DNA of 64,000 nt, taken from assembly GCA_013399875.1 (NCBI GenBank), contig VXAZ01003283.1, positions 142,137 through 206,136 on the forward strand. Reading direction: 5' to 3'. This document shows positions 1 through 13,200 of the stretch, one piece after another. The stretch is from Gymnorhina tibicen. Taxonomy: Eukaryota > Chordata > Aves > Passeriformes > Artamidae. Position 1 is the stretch's first letter, and each line of letters begins with the position of its first letter. The position numbers and the translations under genes were made by a program. Below the pieces are notes generated by a model, which searched no databases, was not told the origin of the DNA, and worked only from the letters and a program-made list of their open reading frames with translations.

Positions 1-250
1 CTCCGCGCTGCTTCTAACGGGACTCCGCGCCGCGCCTCTCCGCCCGGCCAGGCCCCGCCCGGCCCCGCCCGACCCGCACTCCGGCCGCCTCCGTGCAGGG
101 GATGGAGCCGCGGCGCCCCCGCCCCGGGAAGGCCGAGGCGGGCAGTCTCTGCGGAGCGGCCCGGGAGGGGCGCGGCCGCGAGGGCTGCGGGGGCTGCGGC
201 ACACTCCCAGCGCCGCAAGAGCCAAGGGCTTCCAGAGCCATAAACTAGTG
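1..250. promoter_or_regulatory. CpG-island promoter of an off-window gene (MSN candidate)
   Basis: The first 240 bases are extremely GC- and CpG-rich, with repeated GC boxes (GGGCGGGG on the - strand around 45-75), and composition drops sharply to AT-rich after about 250. This is what a vertebrate TATA-less promoter/first-exon region looks like. No splice-verified coding exon could be read in it; the open frames on both strands are low-complexity GC translations. In human Xq12 the neighbour of LAS1L on this side is MSN, arranged head-to-head with LAS1L, so a leftward MSN promoter is the best guess. That identity is inference from synteny only. An unrelated lncRNA or a bidirectional promoter would look the same. 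Confidence 0.55.
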
Positions 251-3200
251 CCTAGACAGCTCCGGTCACAGAAGCTTATGCGCGAATCAGTGTCACTGTG
301 ACTTCTGGTCCTTAATAAAAGCATTATTTAAGAAAAAAATGCTATTTTGACGGTGATTGCTCTGTTCAAAGTAAGACCTGTGACCAATCCTTCTGCCCCT
401 CGTGCAGCCAGAGCCGTGTGTGCACAGGTGCGGCTCAGCGAGCTGCTGAGCCCAGGCTCCTCGACCCGTGGTGTGGCCGGCCAGTGTGCTGTTCTGTACA
501 AGGTTTTCACAGCCATCTGTTTGACTAAAAAGCACAGTTCCAGCTTGTACGGAAAATCACGCTATGAAAAGCCAGTGTCCACAACAGAGACAGAGGAGTC
601 CTGCAATTTTATTTGAATAAAGGGAGAGAGTCCACCGGGGCACACACCCATGGGGTTTTCTCTCTCGAGGTTTCGGAGGGCGCAGCCTCCTTTCATACTA
701 AACTCCCAGTCGCACGTTGCCCTCTTCCTTTCTCCATCAGCTGAGGTACCAGGAAGGTACAGCCTTCCCGAACCACCTACCACATATCCCCCCTTGAACC
801 TGTTGTTTTACCCCAAAGTTCAGAAACTCAGGCTTGCGCAGGCCCACTTGTCTGTTTCAGGAGCCAGGCTGGCTGGGCTCTGCAACTAACCTGCTGCCCA
901 AAGGCAGTAGAGACATTAAGATCCATTTCAAAGACATTAACGCTCATACCTTCACCCACTGAATTGTTTGTAAAGACATTAGCACACATCTTCCCTCTCA
1001 AGCTCCAGGTGCTTCAAAAGCCCAAAGGACTGCGGTTCCCTGAAGCTTGGCAAGTCAGTCTGGTCTTCAAGGCTTCTCCAAAGCCACAGCCATAATCACA
1101 CAATATAAATGAGCAATCAAACTCATGGATGAAAATAGTGGAGGACCAGCAGCAGGCCATCTGCCAAAGCTTCTCCTGCCATCTCTGTTTTGCAACCACT
1201 GAGGGAGAGAATCAAGGTTCAGCATTTTCATGGGGATTTAAAGAAGCCATCTCATCTCATTTAGGACTTTGAACATAACTTTCAAACAGCAGACTAAGTC
1301 CTATTTTCTCCCAGGAAATAAGAAGTAATTCTTTTTAGAGTCGACAGAGTCAAGAAGAAGGAACTTAAATAAATTTAATGTCTTATTTTTAAAGAAAAGT
1401 AGGAACATATAGGGAGTTTTTTCTTGATTTTGTGTCTTCTTGTCAAATCTGCTGAACATTTTTATCTGGCAGGAGATGGAAACAGGGTCCAGGTGCTTTG
1501 TTTGCTTCAGCTGAATATGCAGGTTTCACTCAAGCTAGAATCTCTATGCTGTGCCTACATAGGAAAAAACATGAGTATAATTGGATTGATGTAAACTGGT
1601 GTAACTTTTCTGCACAGAAAGTCATGGGGTGCCTAAGAGGCTGTTTTACAAAGTTTTCTTCCTTTTCTGACTCCTTTTTATATTGAGACTTTCTTAGACT
1701 AGGTCAAGCAAGACTAGTCCATGAAAGAGTTCCACTTATTTCCTACCAAAATAGATACTGACAGAAGACATAGAGAATAATAAAGTCACTTACTTGTGAT
1801 TTTTTTTTGCCAGGTTTGGATCCAGAAATGTTAGGTGTGAGCTTTCTCCCGGAATTAAAGAGACTCTCTGAAGACTTCTTTCATGCTAGCAACGTATATG
1901 ACACTGAGAGCCCAATTCTGCTTCTACTGGAACTTCTATACCAACATTCCTTCATAAGACTTAGTTAACTGTTTGGAGAATTCCATTAATCTTTTTTGCA
2001 AAGGTGATAAAACTTTAGGTGATAAAAGTCTAGCTATTTTCTTGCCAAATTTAAGGGACTATAGTTTAACGTCCAGTGACCTAAGATTTTCTTCATAGTG
2101 CTAATGACAGGAGTGCTAATGATGCAAATGAAGTCCCATGCCAGTGAAACAATCAGATCCAAAGCAACTGTATTCCCACTTACAGTGTGCCAGGCATTGG
2201 CCATGTCCATAAAAAGTCATAAACCCCATGTCAAACAGTCCCAAACAGTCTGAAGGGCCAAGACAAAGCTCCAGCATAATATACACTTGTTTCTGACCGC
2301 AGCCACTTCTCTTGTCCTTCTTCCCTATTATTCATATCAATAGCCAAACAAAATACCATTCATGGCACTTTGAAAGACAAGAGTATCCTGTGACAGGCAC
2401 ATGAGTCTCTACACTTCACTTCCTCTCCTGCTTCTTCTTTTCCCCTTCCCCTTCAATGCTGAGGTGGAGAACAAGGCATCTAAAATTTGAACCACATGGT
2501 GCTCCAGCCACAGTTCCATGATGAATTCCTGCAGCAGAAGTGCTGCACCAAGACCTGACCTTCCCCACGGACCTTTCCCTTGCCAGCTGCTGAGGAGGGG
2601 TGGTGTCATCCAGTAGCCTTTTCCCGAGCCCTACCTGCCTGGCCATGTGTGAGAACAACTGCATCAGTGGATTCCTTGAGAATTGCAGGCAGGGGTTACA
2701 TGCCCCTCTGACTTCAGGATGAAATTCCAAGGGGTAAAAGTATCAGCCGATTAAAAGTTCTCCTTGCAGGAGGCTGGAGAAATGAGTAACATTACACAGG
2801 GCCTTAAAAATGCTGTTACTTCCAGACTGCTCAGATCCCAAATAATATTAAAATATTTCAGAATTAGATTCGACCAGAATGACATTAAGCATTCTCCTGG
2901 GAAGAGGTCTGGTATTTCACTGGGGATTTATTGTTTTGGTTTTATTTTCACCAAGCCTTTTGTAGTAGCTTCTTTTAAGCAGAAAGAGCACATAAATTAT
3001 TTGATCTGACATACCAGAGTTATTTAGCATGAGCACTTAAACAAGGGGCTGTTTCATCAGCCTATAGGTTTTTTGACTAATGAAGGTAACTTGAGCCCTC
3101 CTTTGCATGGCTTTGACAGAGCATAGAAGCCAAAGGTGTTTCATACTAGACGTGTATTTCAGAGGGCTGAAATTTAGTTTGATTCACATAAGTAAACGAA

Positions 3201-5020
3201 GGCACAAAATGAAATTGTTACCATAGTATGAGAACACACCTTCAGCACACAGTAGTCCTGGACTGACTCTATTTAAAATTAACCAGTCTGGTTCTGAGCT
3301 CTTCTTTGAATAGCAGCTAAACTTCTTTCTCCTGCTCTTACTGCTTTCATTCTGCTCAGACATTAATGCCTATAGGTTCACTATGAGTTGCTCTTGGTGA
3401 TGATCTTGGATCTTTTTAGTGTTTAATTGTATTTAGGGATAAAAAGCATCTTTCCTCCCAAACAAATACTATCACTCCATTCACACTTCTATGTCTTGAG
3501 AATCAGGGTAATCTTTTGCAGTGATTCTCAAGTTGAAAGGATGAGAGGGGTAAAGAGAAGAGCCTACCACATTCAGGAAGGCAGGATTTGAAAAGGCCAG
3601 AAACAATTCCATTCCCATGCAGCTGCAGTGACAGGGCAGAAGCTGATGGGGCCACTGGATGTGGGAACCAATTTACCTGATCCCCTTTCCACCACAAGAA
3701 AAGAAATTCATTACAGTATATGGTCCCAGCTCCTGGTTTGTCAATTCACCAGGGCAGAAATAACTGAAACTGCCTGGAAATCCCAGGGATTTATGTCTGC
3801 CAGATGCTTTGTAAAGCCCTAGTTCCTCATTCCCTCCAGCATATAAATCCCCCACTGGCAGTGACACCCCTACAAGGAACATGGAGAAGGCTTTACTAGG
3901 AACAATGACTCACTGTATGTCCCACACCACTCATCTCTTCCTGTATGTCTGGGGATGTGCTGGGAATATGCTGTTTGTGCAGGGGGAGACTAAAGAGGAG
4001 GGTTTCAAACCAGACAAAAGGTGTGCAAGAATGCAACGATCATACGAAAAAAATGTAAGAACAATCCATCTGCTAGAATTGCCTCATCTTCATTTTTTCT
4101 TTGTTTGTACCATATGGGAGCAAACGCTCATGTTTTCTACATCTTGTACTGCTTGCAGCAATGCGGGGAACAAAGGGAAATATCCAATGGATATTCTGGG
4201 ACTTTACTCCAAATATTTACAACCCAAATAACAGATAACATAGCCAAGAAGGACAAAACAATTAATGGGAATATGTTTCGCTAGTTTGTGTGAAAGGTAC
4301 TGATGTAGAAATGCTCTTAAATCTGTATAGAATTGGAACAGTGTGAGGTTTGGAGACTGATCCTGGCACCTTCTCCTTAGAGCAAGGAGGTGGAGTAAAT
4401 CCCGCTGCTCTGTTCCACCTCAAACTAGTGAAGAAAAATTATTCCTGTGGGTGATGGGAATAATAAAAGTGGGGGTTTCAGTTTTAGAAAAATTTATCTA
4501 ATCTAAAAAGTATCTCCACTAGTATTTATTCTAATAGGTTTGACAGTGTGATGTGTATCCAAAAGGAAACATGCTTACTTATATGTATCTCTCAGAGCCC
4601 ATTTACAATAATCATGGCCAGCTAAAAACATACTGGAAGCAAAAGGGAAAAAACCTACCTTACCCATTTCATTTTATCCCTGTGAGGCATGTTAAACTTT
4701 CCTATCTGACCATTCAGGAGCCACTCTGGCAGTTACACTCCCACCATCAGAGACTTTAATGCTGGGCCCAAAGCCCCTTCTCAACAGGCAGCTCAGAGAC
4801 CTGGTAGGGGCCCCACTTGACTCCCTACACACCCCACTCTCAGACAGTTAGACAAGTTTTCCGTACCAGCTTGACCCCAGGTTTCCCATAGCAGAGTCTT
4901 GTTGCTGTGCGTTGGTATGGCAGGCTGCTACCTTCCTGGGAGTGCCACAGAGCATCCCTAGGGAGAGCGGGTGATCCACTTTCCCACAGCCTTTCGGCAG
5001 CCCGAGCTATCTCAGTCGAT
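251..5020. other. Intergenic, no gene seen
   Basis: This stretch is unique AT-rich sequence between the left CpG island and a possible LTR. The open frames are short, lack exon-like conservation that I recognise and have no convincing splice context. I see no CR1 tail, tRNA or satellite here. Distal regulatory elements cannot be excluded by reading alone. Confidence 0.5.
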
Positions 5021-5520
5021 TGTCAGCCCACAACAACGCGGTGGCGGTAAAGGAGGCGAGAAGCCTCTCTTGCATGGAAACTGCAGAAGGTCTTTATTCC
5101 ATGCTAACTCCCCAAGGTCTAGGACCAGCACGTGTGCTAGCCCCCATAGGCAGAGGGCTAGCACATGGCATGGTGCCCAGGGCGGAGGGAGAGAAGCTGG
5201 TGCCTCGCTGGTCCCCAAAGCAGAGAGAGTGAGTGCACGTGACTTGGAGTCCCTGTCTTGGGGAACAGGGGGGTGGAGAGAGCACATGGATTAATGGTCT
5301 CAGGGCATAGGGGCGGTACAAGGGTGGTACAAGGGCAGAGTTGGGATAACAGAGCCAATAGGGAGAACCTGAGGGAGTGGTTTGGACTAGAGATGGGGGA
5401 AAGGGGTAACCACATGTAGAGGGCAGCAGGGATATGGAATAGGAATGGGGAAATTCCACCATCACAGAGTCTCAGGCCTCTGGTTCTTTTAAGTAATTTT
5501 ATCATGGTGCAGCAACCGAA
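5021..5520 (-). mobile_element. Possible solo LTR / LTR fragment of an endogenous retrovirus
   Basis: Read on the - strand there is an AATAAA signal (about 5097-5092) followed by about 70 bases of GC-richer sequence that stops at a terminal ...CTGACA (5021). This resembles the R-U5 end of an avian LTR. The segment is clearly GC-richer than its flanks. I could not find the other terminus, a target-site duplication, a primer-binding site or any gag/pol homology, so the right boundary is arbitrary. It could instead be ordinary GC-rich unique DNA. An 11-bp perfect inverted repeat (5133-5143 with 5155-5165) lies inside it. Confidence 0.3.
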
Positions 5521-8500
5521 TTAGAGATTGACCTGGTGCCTCCAGGGAGGAGCCTTGAACAAAGGACTCCCTGCGCTTTTACATCCTCACAGTCTGTGCT
5601 GGTGATAGCCTGGGATCTTCTGAGTCATCAGCTCCTGCTGCGTCTCTGAGTGTCCAGTCACCTGGCTGGCACCACAGGTCCTCATGCCATTGTGCAAAGG
5701 GCTGGTGCCAGTTCATGGCCTCCTGTCCCAGAGCTCAGTCCTCAGCCTGCACTGGAGTCTGCACACTGAGCTATCTGCACTAAATGTATTCCTCAACAGG
5801 CAGTCCACACAACCTGTGGGATATCCACCAGATCTGTCTTGACTAGCAAAGCCTCACTGTAACAAACCATGATTAAAAAAAAAGCTTAAATCTCCAAAAT
5901 CTAACAAAACCTGATGCTCTGCTCTTCATCCACCTTATTTTCTTAACAGGACAATTCAAAGTTTGTAGACATAAAATCTAGCAATTTTTTTATTCAATAG
6001 GGCTCAGACCATCAAGAGTTTACGTGCAGCACTAATAGGCTTTGCTGCAGAAAGCGGGGTGATTTGGAGTCTTCAGCTAAGATCTTCACAGTTTCAGTGT
6101 CCCAAAGAAACAGGCTCTCTGGGATTTTTCTCCTCTCTTCCCCCTCTCTCCTGCTCTGCCTCCTTCTCAGATGGCTGGTGTGGAGCCAAGATGATGGTAC
6201 TGGTGTGATGACCATGTAGGGCCACTGCCTTTCTGACTCAGAGACTGGGAACTTGGAGGCTGTAACAAAGGCCACCAGACGTTTCCTTCCATGCCTGCCA
6301 CAGAATGGGAGTGGCCAGTCCAACCTCTGGGGCTGAGTACCAGGCTCCAGATGGTTCTGATACAAGTGACTACTATCTGGAAGGCATCCATTTACACTGG
6401 GGTTTCCTGAAGGTATCAACATTTAATAATCAGGAGTAATTGTATATAGAATAATTCCTAGATGGTGAAAAGGGCCAAAGAAGGACCAAACTGAGTTTTA
6501 CTGAGCAAGAACCAGGGAGAAGCCATTTCTGAGAGAGATTTTCTGGTCATGCAGTTTCACTACTTAAAATTAAACCCCTCCCAAAGGCGTGTGGGTCACC
6601 AACACTCACAATGAGCTGTAAATAGCAGGAACCTCCAGCTGCAAACAAAATCCAGTTATGACATAAGATAGTGGAGGCAGTAGTGTCCTCTAGATTAGAA
6701 AGAGAGAATAGTGGATAGCTCTTGTTGGTCCTACAAGCTGTGTCAGTGGGTGACTGGATGATTATATACTCCTTTTGACTAGCTATGAAAATAAAATAAT
6801 AAGACTGGCTATCCAGAGGGGGCTGACAAGGCAACAGTGCAAATTCTGTATTTTATGTAAATAGTTTATAAATAAATATTTCTACATATTATCTAAATTC
6901 TTAATTTAAGATACTTGTTTCCTGGATTTTTTTTTTTTTTGGAGCTGTCAATGCAAAGAGTTTATTTTTAAAGTCTTTTGTGGTGTTACAGTTCAAGTAC
7001 TTCAGAGCACTGCTAGCATCAAGAGCCAGAGAGGCAGATAGCAGGACAAGAACAACAGCTGTTTTTCTTGTCCAGGCTCTACAATACATAAAAAGGGAAA
7101 AACTGCACAACAGTCTGATCCAAATCCCACCAACTGCAAAGCTGCAGAACAGATGCAGATTAATATGGAGTCTCATTCTCCATATTTTAGTACTTTGTGT
7201 CATCAGGCACAGTAATGGTCTAAAATATGCCCCTTTACTTGGAAAGTGTCCATGTGCTCATGTTGTATAGGTGTTGAGACCAGATGGAAAGTCAGGGTCA
7301 CGTATTTGACCTTTTCACTCTGCACATGTAGAAATACACCCTGTGCCAGTGTACAAAGAGTTGTTAAAGTTTTCATACATCCCCATCATCACTATTTCTA
7401 GCTCTCCTGGGGATTATCAGCTTCTCAGCCACCAAACTGCATGAGTAAGTCACATTTGCATTAGCTTTTTAGTTCAGACCAGGAGTTTGGTTTTGAAGTT
7501 AAATTCCTAATTCAGTCCCTTTTGGTTCCCATCATGGTGCAGTCTCATACCTGGTGAACTGAATTCCTTTTGGATGTGCTCCAGAAGCGTACCTATCATG
7601 CTCCAGCTATTGGCAAGCATTCAGTTAACTGGACTAGAACAAAGCAACTCCGAAATAATCTCACTGTGAGGCACATTTAGTGTTAATGTTAAATATTCAG
7701 CAGCAGCCCATATCTGCTCTTATCACAGCATACTACTTGTTAATGTAGGCTTGTTTACCTGTCAAAATGATCCAGACTTGCTTGTGTGTCTATTGAACCT
7801 GTTCAAACATTTTTAGCAAGATAAATTTTAATCAGGGTGACAGAAGTAAGTTAGGAAGCAAGGAGACATGCAGATTTACTGGCACCTCTGTGGGGACAGT
7901 AATCTCCAACGAAGACAGTCTCAAATGCAGCCAGAATAGCACCTTCAGCCCCAGGCTATGCCTGGGAGACATGGGTGGGTTTAGCACCAAACTGCAGTTT
8001 TGGAGTTGGCTTCAAAATTCTCTTTCTCCCCTCTACAAAATGCCCTAGGTTCACCCATGCATTAAGGCTTCACTGATTAACATCAAATTCCTCCTGGAAC
8101 AGAGGAGTGCACCTCCCAGATGTTTAACCCTCCAGTCTGCCACTACTCCCACTCAACTATCCCTGACCTTCTCTCTCACCCGACATTGTGATTTTAAAAA
8201 CCTTCTCTCCCTCACAAACAGAGCAACCGCTTATAATCTAACTTTCTTCTGCTTCTCCAGGGCTCCAAGACTGACTGTGCTCCAGGCATTCCAGCTCCTA
8301 CAGAGCAGAATCAGAGCAGGGGTGTGGTTCTCAGTCTCAACACTAGTATTAAGTCCGTTCTCCCCACTGTACTGAAATTTGGTCAAGTGACTCAATGCAT
8401 TGGAAAATAGGGCTCAGAAAGTCATAAAAAAGGAAAAGAAAACTGGCCCATGTTTCCAGGTAGTGGCATGTAATGTGGAAGATGATCTCAGCACTAACCA

Positions 8501-9203
8501 TTTCAGATAAATGACCCTTTACCAGTTCTTTCCATTTAAGCCTCAGCTCCATTCATTTTGCCTGTGACTTAGATCTATTTTTGGAAACTTTAAAAATATA
8601 CAGGGAGTTGCCAGCCATTTTTATTCCAGTGCAGGAACATTTTATACAGAAGGCATTACCCCCAGCTCTTGCTCAAATAGCAGGTTTTTTTCAAGGTGGA
8701 CACCAAGCCCTGACCCACAGCAATGTCATCTAGGTAAGTATTGCATCTGTTTCTGTGCTAGAACCTGAAGTGGACTCAAACCCAGAACTTCATTGTGCAG
8801 AAGCTGCCTAGAGCAGGAGCCTAATCTGGGAATGCTGATGCTACCTGTCCCACTCAGCTGATACACTCACAAGTGAAGGGAATTCCCTCCCACCCTGTTA
8901 ACATCACAGGGTGTGATATCCAGTCAGGGTTACGTGACTGAGAGAGATGTGCACGCCTGGGCAAGCCTAACTCTACACATACACACTCTGCACCCAGCAT
9001 TTTTTCTCCCTACGGTGAAACACGATGATGCACTACACAGAACACACCACCCAGCCCAGATAGATGAAGGCATGAGAGATTACATCATTTATTTTTCTGA
9101 GGTTTTTATTAAACACATGGCATCTCTGATCAAAAAATGCAGAGAATTAAGGCATTTAGGATATTTGTACAAGCAGAGCAAGTGGGTAAGAGGAATTACA
9201 GGT
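5521..9203. other. Intergenic, no gene seen
   Basis: This is AT-rich unique sequence. The longest open frame (6012-6422 on the - strand) has no recognisable domain and no splice context. A T-run lies at about 6929-6942. No repeat family was recognised. Confidence 0.5.
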
Positions 9204-9267
9204 GGTAGATAGATGATAGATCACCAGTTGATAGGTAGGCACATGTATAGACGTATAGATACATACT
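9204..9267 (+). repeat. Degenerate GATA-type microsatellite
   Basis: Repeated TAGATAGATGATAGAT-like units followed by TATAGA and GATACA variants give an imperfect (GATA)n tract. Interruptions suggest an old, probably non-expanding array. Confidence 0.6.
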
Positions 9268-10132
9268 GGGTTCTTGGCTGTTCTCTGTCACAGAACTTGC
9301 TGTCTTCAGCAACAGACACAAAGAAGCAGACAGTCCCAATTATGCATTTTCTGTTTCAGGAGAATCCTTCTGTCTTCATAAGGAACACAGACTTCTAGTT
9401 TTGAAACACAGCCATAACTTTTTTGCTTTGTTGTACAATTTTTTTCTCTCACTTAAACCATTTCTGTTTCTCCATTCTTAAGAAAAGAAAATCCCCTGAG
9501 TTAAAATGACAAGGATAAAATCCTCTAATATCAAAATTAGTTTTTTAAGCCCAAACATGTTTTGATAAGATCCCCAAGCTCAGGAGTCTTCCCCCTTCCC
9601 CACCATACATTTCCCTGCATTTCCCTGATGATAGGGCCTCAGCACAATGAGTTTGCTTGAGTTTGGAGCCGATTTGCTCCAGAGAGGTTTTCAGTCATAC
9701 AGAGAAACTGGGACAGGCCCTGTCCCGGACTTGGCATGCAGACTCTGTCGCTACCACCAAAGACAGTGGAGGACCGAATTAGAAACCGAACTCACTTTGC
9801 CGTAGAGCTCCAAGGGCTTCCACTGCCTGACCTCAGTATTTAAGTTCCTGCAGTATGGTTGGCACTGTCAGAAAATATGAAGTTGGATAGTTAACTTTGC
9901 TCTAAAGACAGGAATATGTACTAGGTGGTTTCTTGAAAGTCCATTCCTATTTGCTATGAACCCTATTACTTGATGCATTTGTAAGAGCTGAACGCTTCCA
10001 GAAGCATAATAAGTATAGGAACAGGATGGTGTAAGGTAGGACAGAATAGCAAGGTATAGCATAGCACAAAGGCAAACTTGTTCTTATCGTTGGTCATCAT
10101 ATCCTCAAGTCAATGTTTACAATGACACAATT

Positions 10133-10204
10133 TATAGTAAACATACAGTAAAGCATAGTATAATATAGTAAAGATACAGTAAAAATACAATTAATAGTAA
10201 AGAT
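10133..10204 (+). repeat. Degenerate AT-rich tandem repeat
   Basis: The motif ATAGTAAA / ATACAGTAAA recurs about six times within 70 bases, with variable spacers (for example CATACAGTAAAG, GATACAGTAAAA). It is a short local tandem duplication without coding sense. Confidence 0.55.
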
Positions 10205-13200
10205 TTCAGGCAATGTCAATCCAGTAATTATTTCATTTCAGCAATACAGACAACAAGATCCACTTCCATATTAACCAACACATAGTCAGGCACCACCTCT
10301 ACAGCCTGCCAAGGTAACTTGAACTTTCTTGGAACAAAATTTAAACCCTATATTGCCCCACTACAACATAAAAAATTGGTGAAATACATCACCAGACTAC
10401 ACTGTTTTTCATTAATCCACCTCTGGGTTGATGCCTTCTCTCTGAGAAAATGGACTGCTTTGAAAGAATGGCTCATTTGTCTCAAGAGGAATTACTGCAA
10501 GTTGTTCTGTCTTGCCTCAATTTCCCCAGTCAATGCTTAATTACTGGGATGCTGATAGTCTCAATTAACTATTGCAATGCACTCCGAGGCCCAAAAGCAA
10601 AAAAGATTATGGCATTAGCTTCCCAGGATTCATTTGGTATTATGAGTAATCTGAGGGATTGACAGGAAATCTGCCTTCTGTCGTATTAGACAAATCACTG
10701 GTTCCTGAGAAACTGTGGGGATCTTATGGCAGGAAAGCATTAAAAATACCATTAAAAACTCTGCTAAGGACTTGCAGGAATCACAAGAAGAGATTTCATA
10801 CACTGTATCTCTGCCCAAGCTCTTGGATGTAGGGACCTGATCCACTCCCTTTGCCCCAGCACTGCTGCTATCAGTAAGTAAAGAGGGAATATAAAGCATG
10901 TTTCTCTGGACAAATAAAAGACACAAGGCAAGAAGAAGAACACTGATACTGATTTTTGCAAGGTTGTCTTAGAAGTGCTGTGTAGCTCCTTGTATTTCAG
11001 AATACAAGTGGTGTTACTTTAACTTCACCTTTCTGCACAGTTAGAGCCCAGTCCACCTAAGCCTGATGGCTGGTATCAGTATTGTACAACAAGACAAGGA
11101 GATCTCAAAACAATGCAATGCTCACCCTGTACAAGCTCCATTCCTTGTGTAAAAGCCTTTCATTCCAGACAGAATATCCTGTACCTTAGACACATATAAA
11201 ACATGTCAAAAAACCAGTGCTCACCTACGTTTCTGGGTTGCTGAGCAGTTGATTTCCTAAGGTGTTCCTTGGCTTTGCATGACTTGGTCCACTTCTCCTG
11301 TGGATGCAGACAAAACCAGTGACTTGAAGACGTGCAGACTGCTTCAAACAGAATAAAATTAGGAAGCTGTTTCATCTGTCATAGTCACAGAAAACTCTGT
11401 TTTCCTCAGGCTTTCTGCTCCTTTCCATGAAAGTGCAGATGATCTTGAAATTATGTAGGTTGGATGAATTCCTGTACTACACGATAGATCACATACCCTG
11501 CTTGTCACCATTTAAATGTAGCAGATATCCCCTTCCCTTGCCTCAAAACCTACACAGACTAACCTACTGCATGAGTCCCACAGCCACACCCTGCCATGCT
11601 TGTTCAGTCCCTGCCCCGGGCCTCTGCATGTCCACAGCAGACCAAAACAAAAATACACCAATAAACGACAAAGCTTAAAAAGTCAACACCTTCCCTAAGT
11701 TCCTCTCAGGTTACTTCACATGGACCATTTCTTGGGCCTGGCATTAATTTTATATCTGTCCACTTGCCACGTGAATCTTGTCTATTGACTTCAGGGAACA
11801 TAAAAGGCTAAGTGTGACGACAGAATATATGTTCAAATTACGTGAATCTATGCCAAACTATAGATGTGCACTGTGTCAGTTTCCCTTCAGTTGAATTTTC
11901 TGGCAATTTCCATTTTAAAGAATTTAGAGGAAGTAGACCAACGAAATACAAATAAGGTATTTATCTTCTTTTAGAAGATTTTTTGTCACACAAGCTGTGT
12001 TTCTGTGAACACTAATACTGGATTCACACGGTTCTGTATCGCTGACAGTAAACTTTTCATCTGAAGCAGACAGGACATTTCTGTCTGATTAGCTAGGGCA
12101 TTTTGAGTTTTGCTGACTTCATGCTTTAATGCTAAAACACTTCAGCAGAGATGGGATATGATCTGACGTAAATCTATAGGTATGTGGACAGGTGATGTCT
12201 GATGTCTCTTCCTGGAACAAACAAATGCAGTATTGTTTTTTAATAAATTTGAACCGGAAGAAAGAGCCACTTCTGGACTGGCTCTTTGTATCACCAGGCA
12301 AATTTCTTTCTGGTCTGATATTCAGAGTCCTAAATCTGGCTTTACTGCCCTGGTGAATGATTGCTCTTCCACATTCTCTTTCACTTCAATTTTGCCTAGT
12401 TTTTCCCTATAAATGGAGTCAAAATTTCCAGGGTGATTTACCCTGGCTATAAGCAGAGGTAATCCTGTACAAACCCGTGGGAATCAAGCACACTTTGCTC
12501 CTCTCCCAAATATAATATAACCTAAACTTCCATCAGTTCTACTTTGTCATCTTTACTGATCTTCTCTCTACATCATTTCGTATTTGTCATAAGGGATCAA
12601 GTATTCTCATAAATCCCAATCATATTACATCACAGTACTGTGTCATTTTTATCTCACCCAGACCCAGGAAACGTGGCATCACATCATGCCATGAAACCAA
12701 AATGGGAAGCATTTAGCAGCAAAGACTAACTATATCAAAAATCTGAAGCAGCCTGCAGTGCGTAAGCACAAGTGAAGAGCAGTCTAGTGTAGAAAGTCAT
12801 CCCTGTGCTGTGGAAATGAAATCGGACTCAGCACATGACCCAAACTTCCTCCTGCCCAAACAGATCAGTATCCTAGAAACACACAAACCAGTATCTTAAA
12901 TGAACATTCACACCCCGCAGAGCTCCACAGGTACCCATCCCCCGACCCCAAAGCTGTGACCACCCATCCTCTGCCAGCTACACAGCCCTGCTGCCATCTC
13001 CCGTCTCAGTGTGCAGGCCACAAGTTTTCATATGACTCAGCAAAACTCTCAGAGACAGGATAACTGCACAATAGATTTGGCAAGTTCAGTGTTTAGAAGA
13101 AGGATCTCTCCTGCCTCGCCAAGCCCAGCTGATTACCTCAGCCCTCTAATGACACACAAAATAACAAAAGTTAATTCAAGGCCTCGACACCCCACAGCTC

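Noticed and set aside
14..241. GC-rich open frames in the left CpG island as genes
   Set aside because: Pro/Arg/Gly/Ala-rich translations on both strands are a by-product of GC content. There is no homology or splice site.
5504..5520. Retroviral primer-binding site (TGGTGCAGCAACCGAA)
   Set aside because: It starts with TGG, but no tRNA 3' end that I know matches it and no LTR end precedes it on the + strand.
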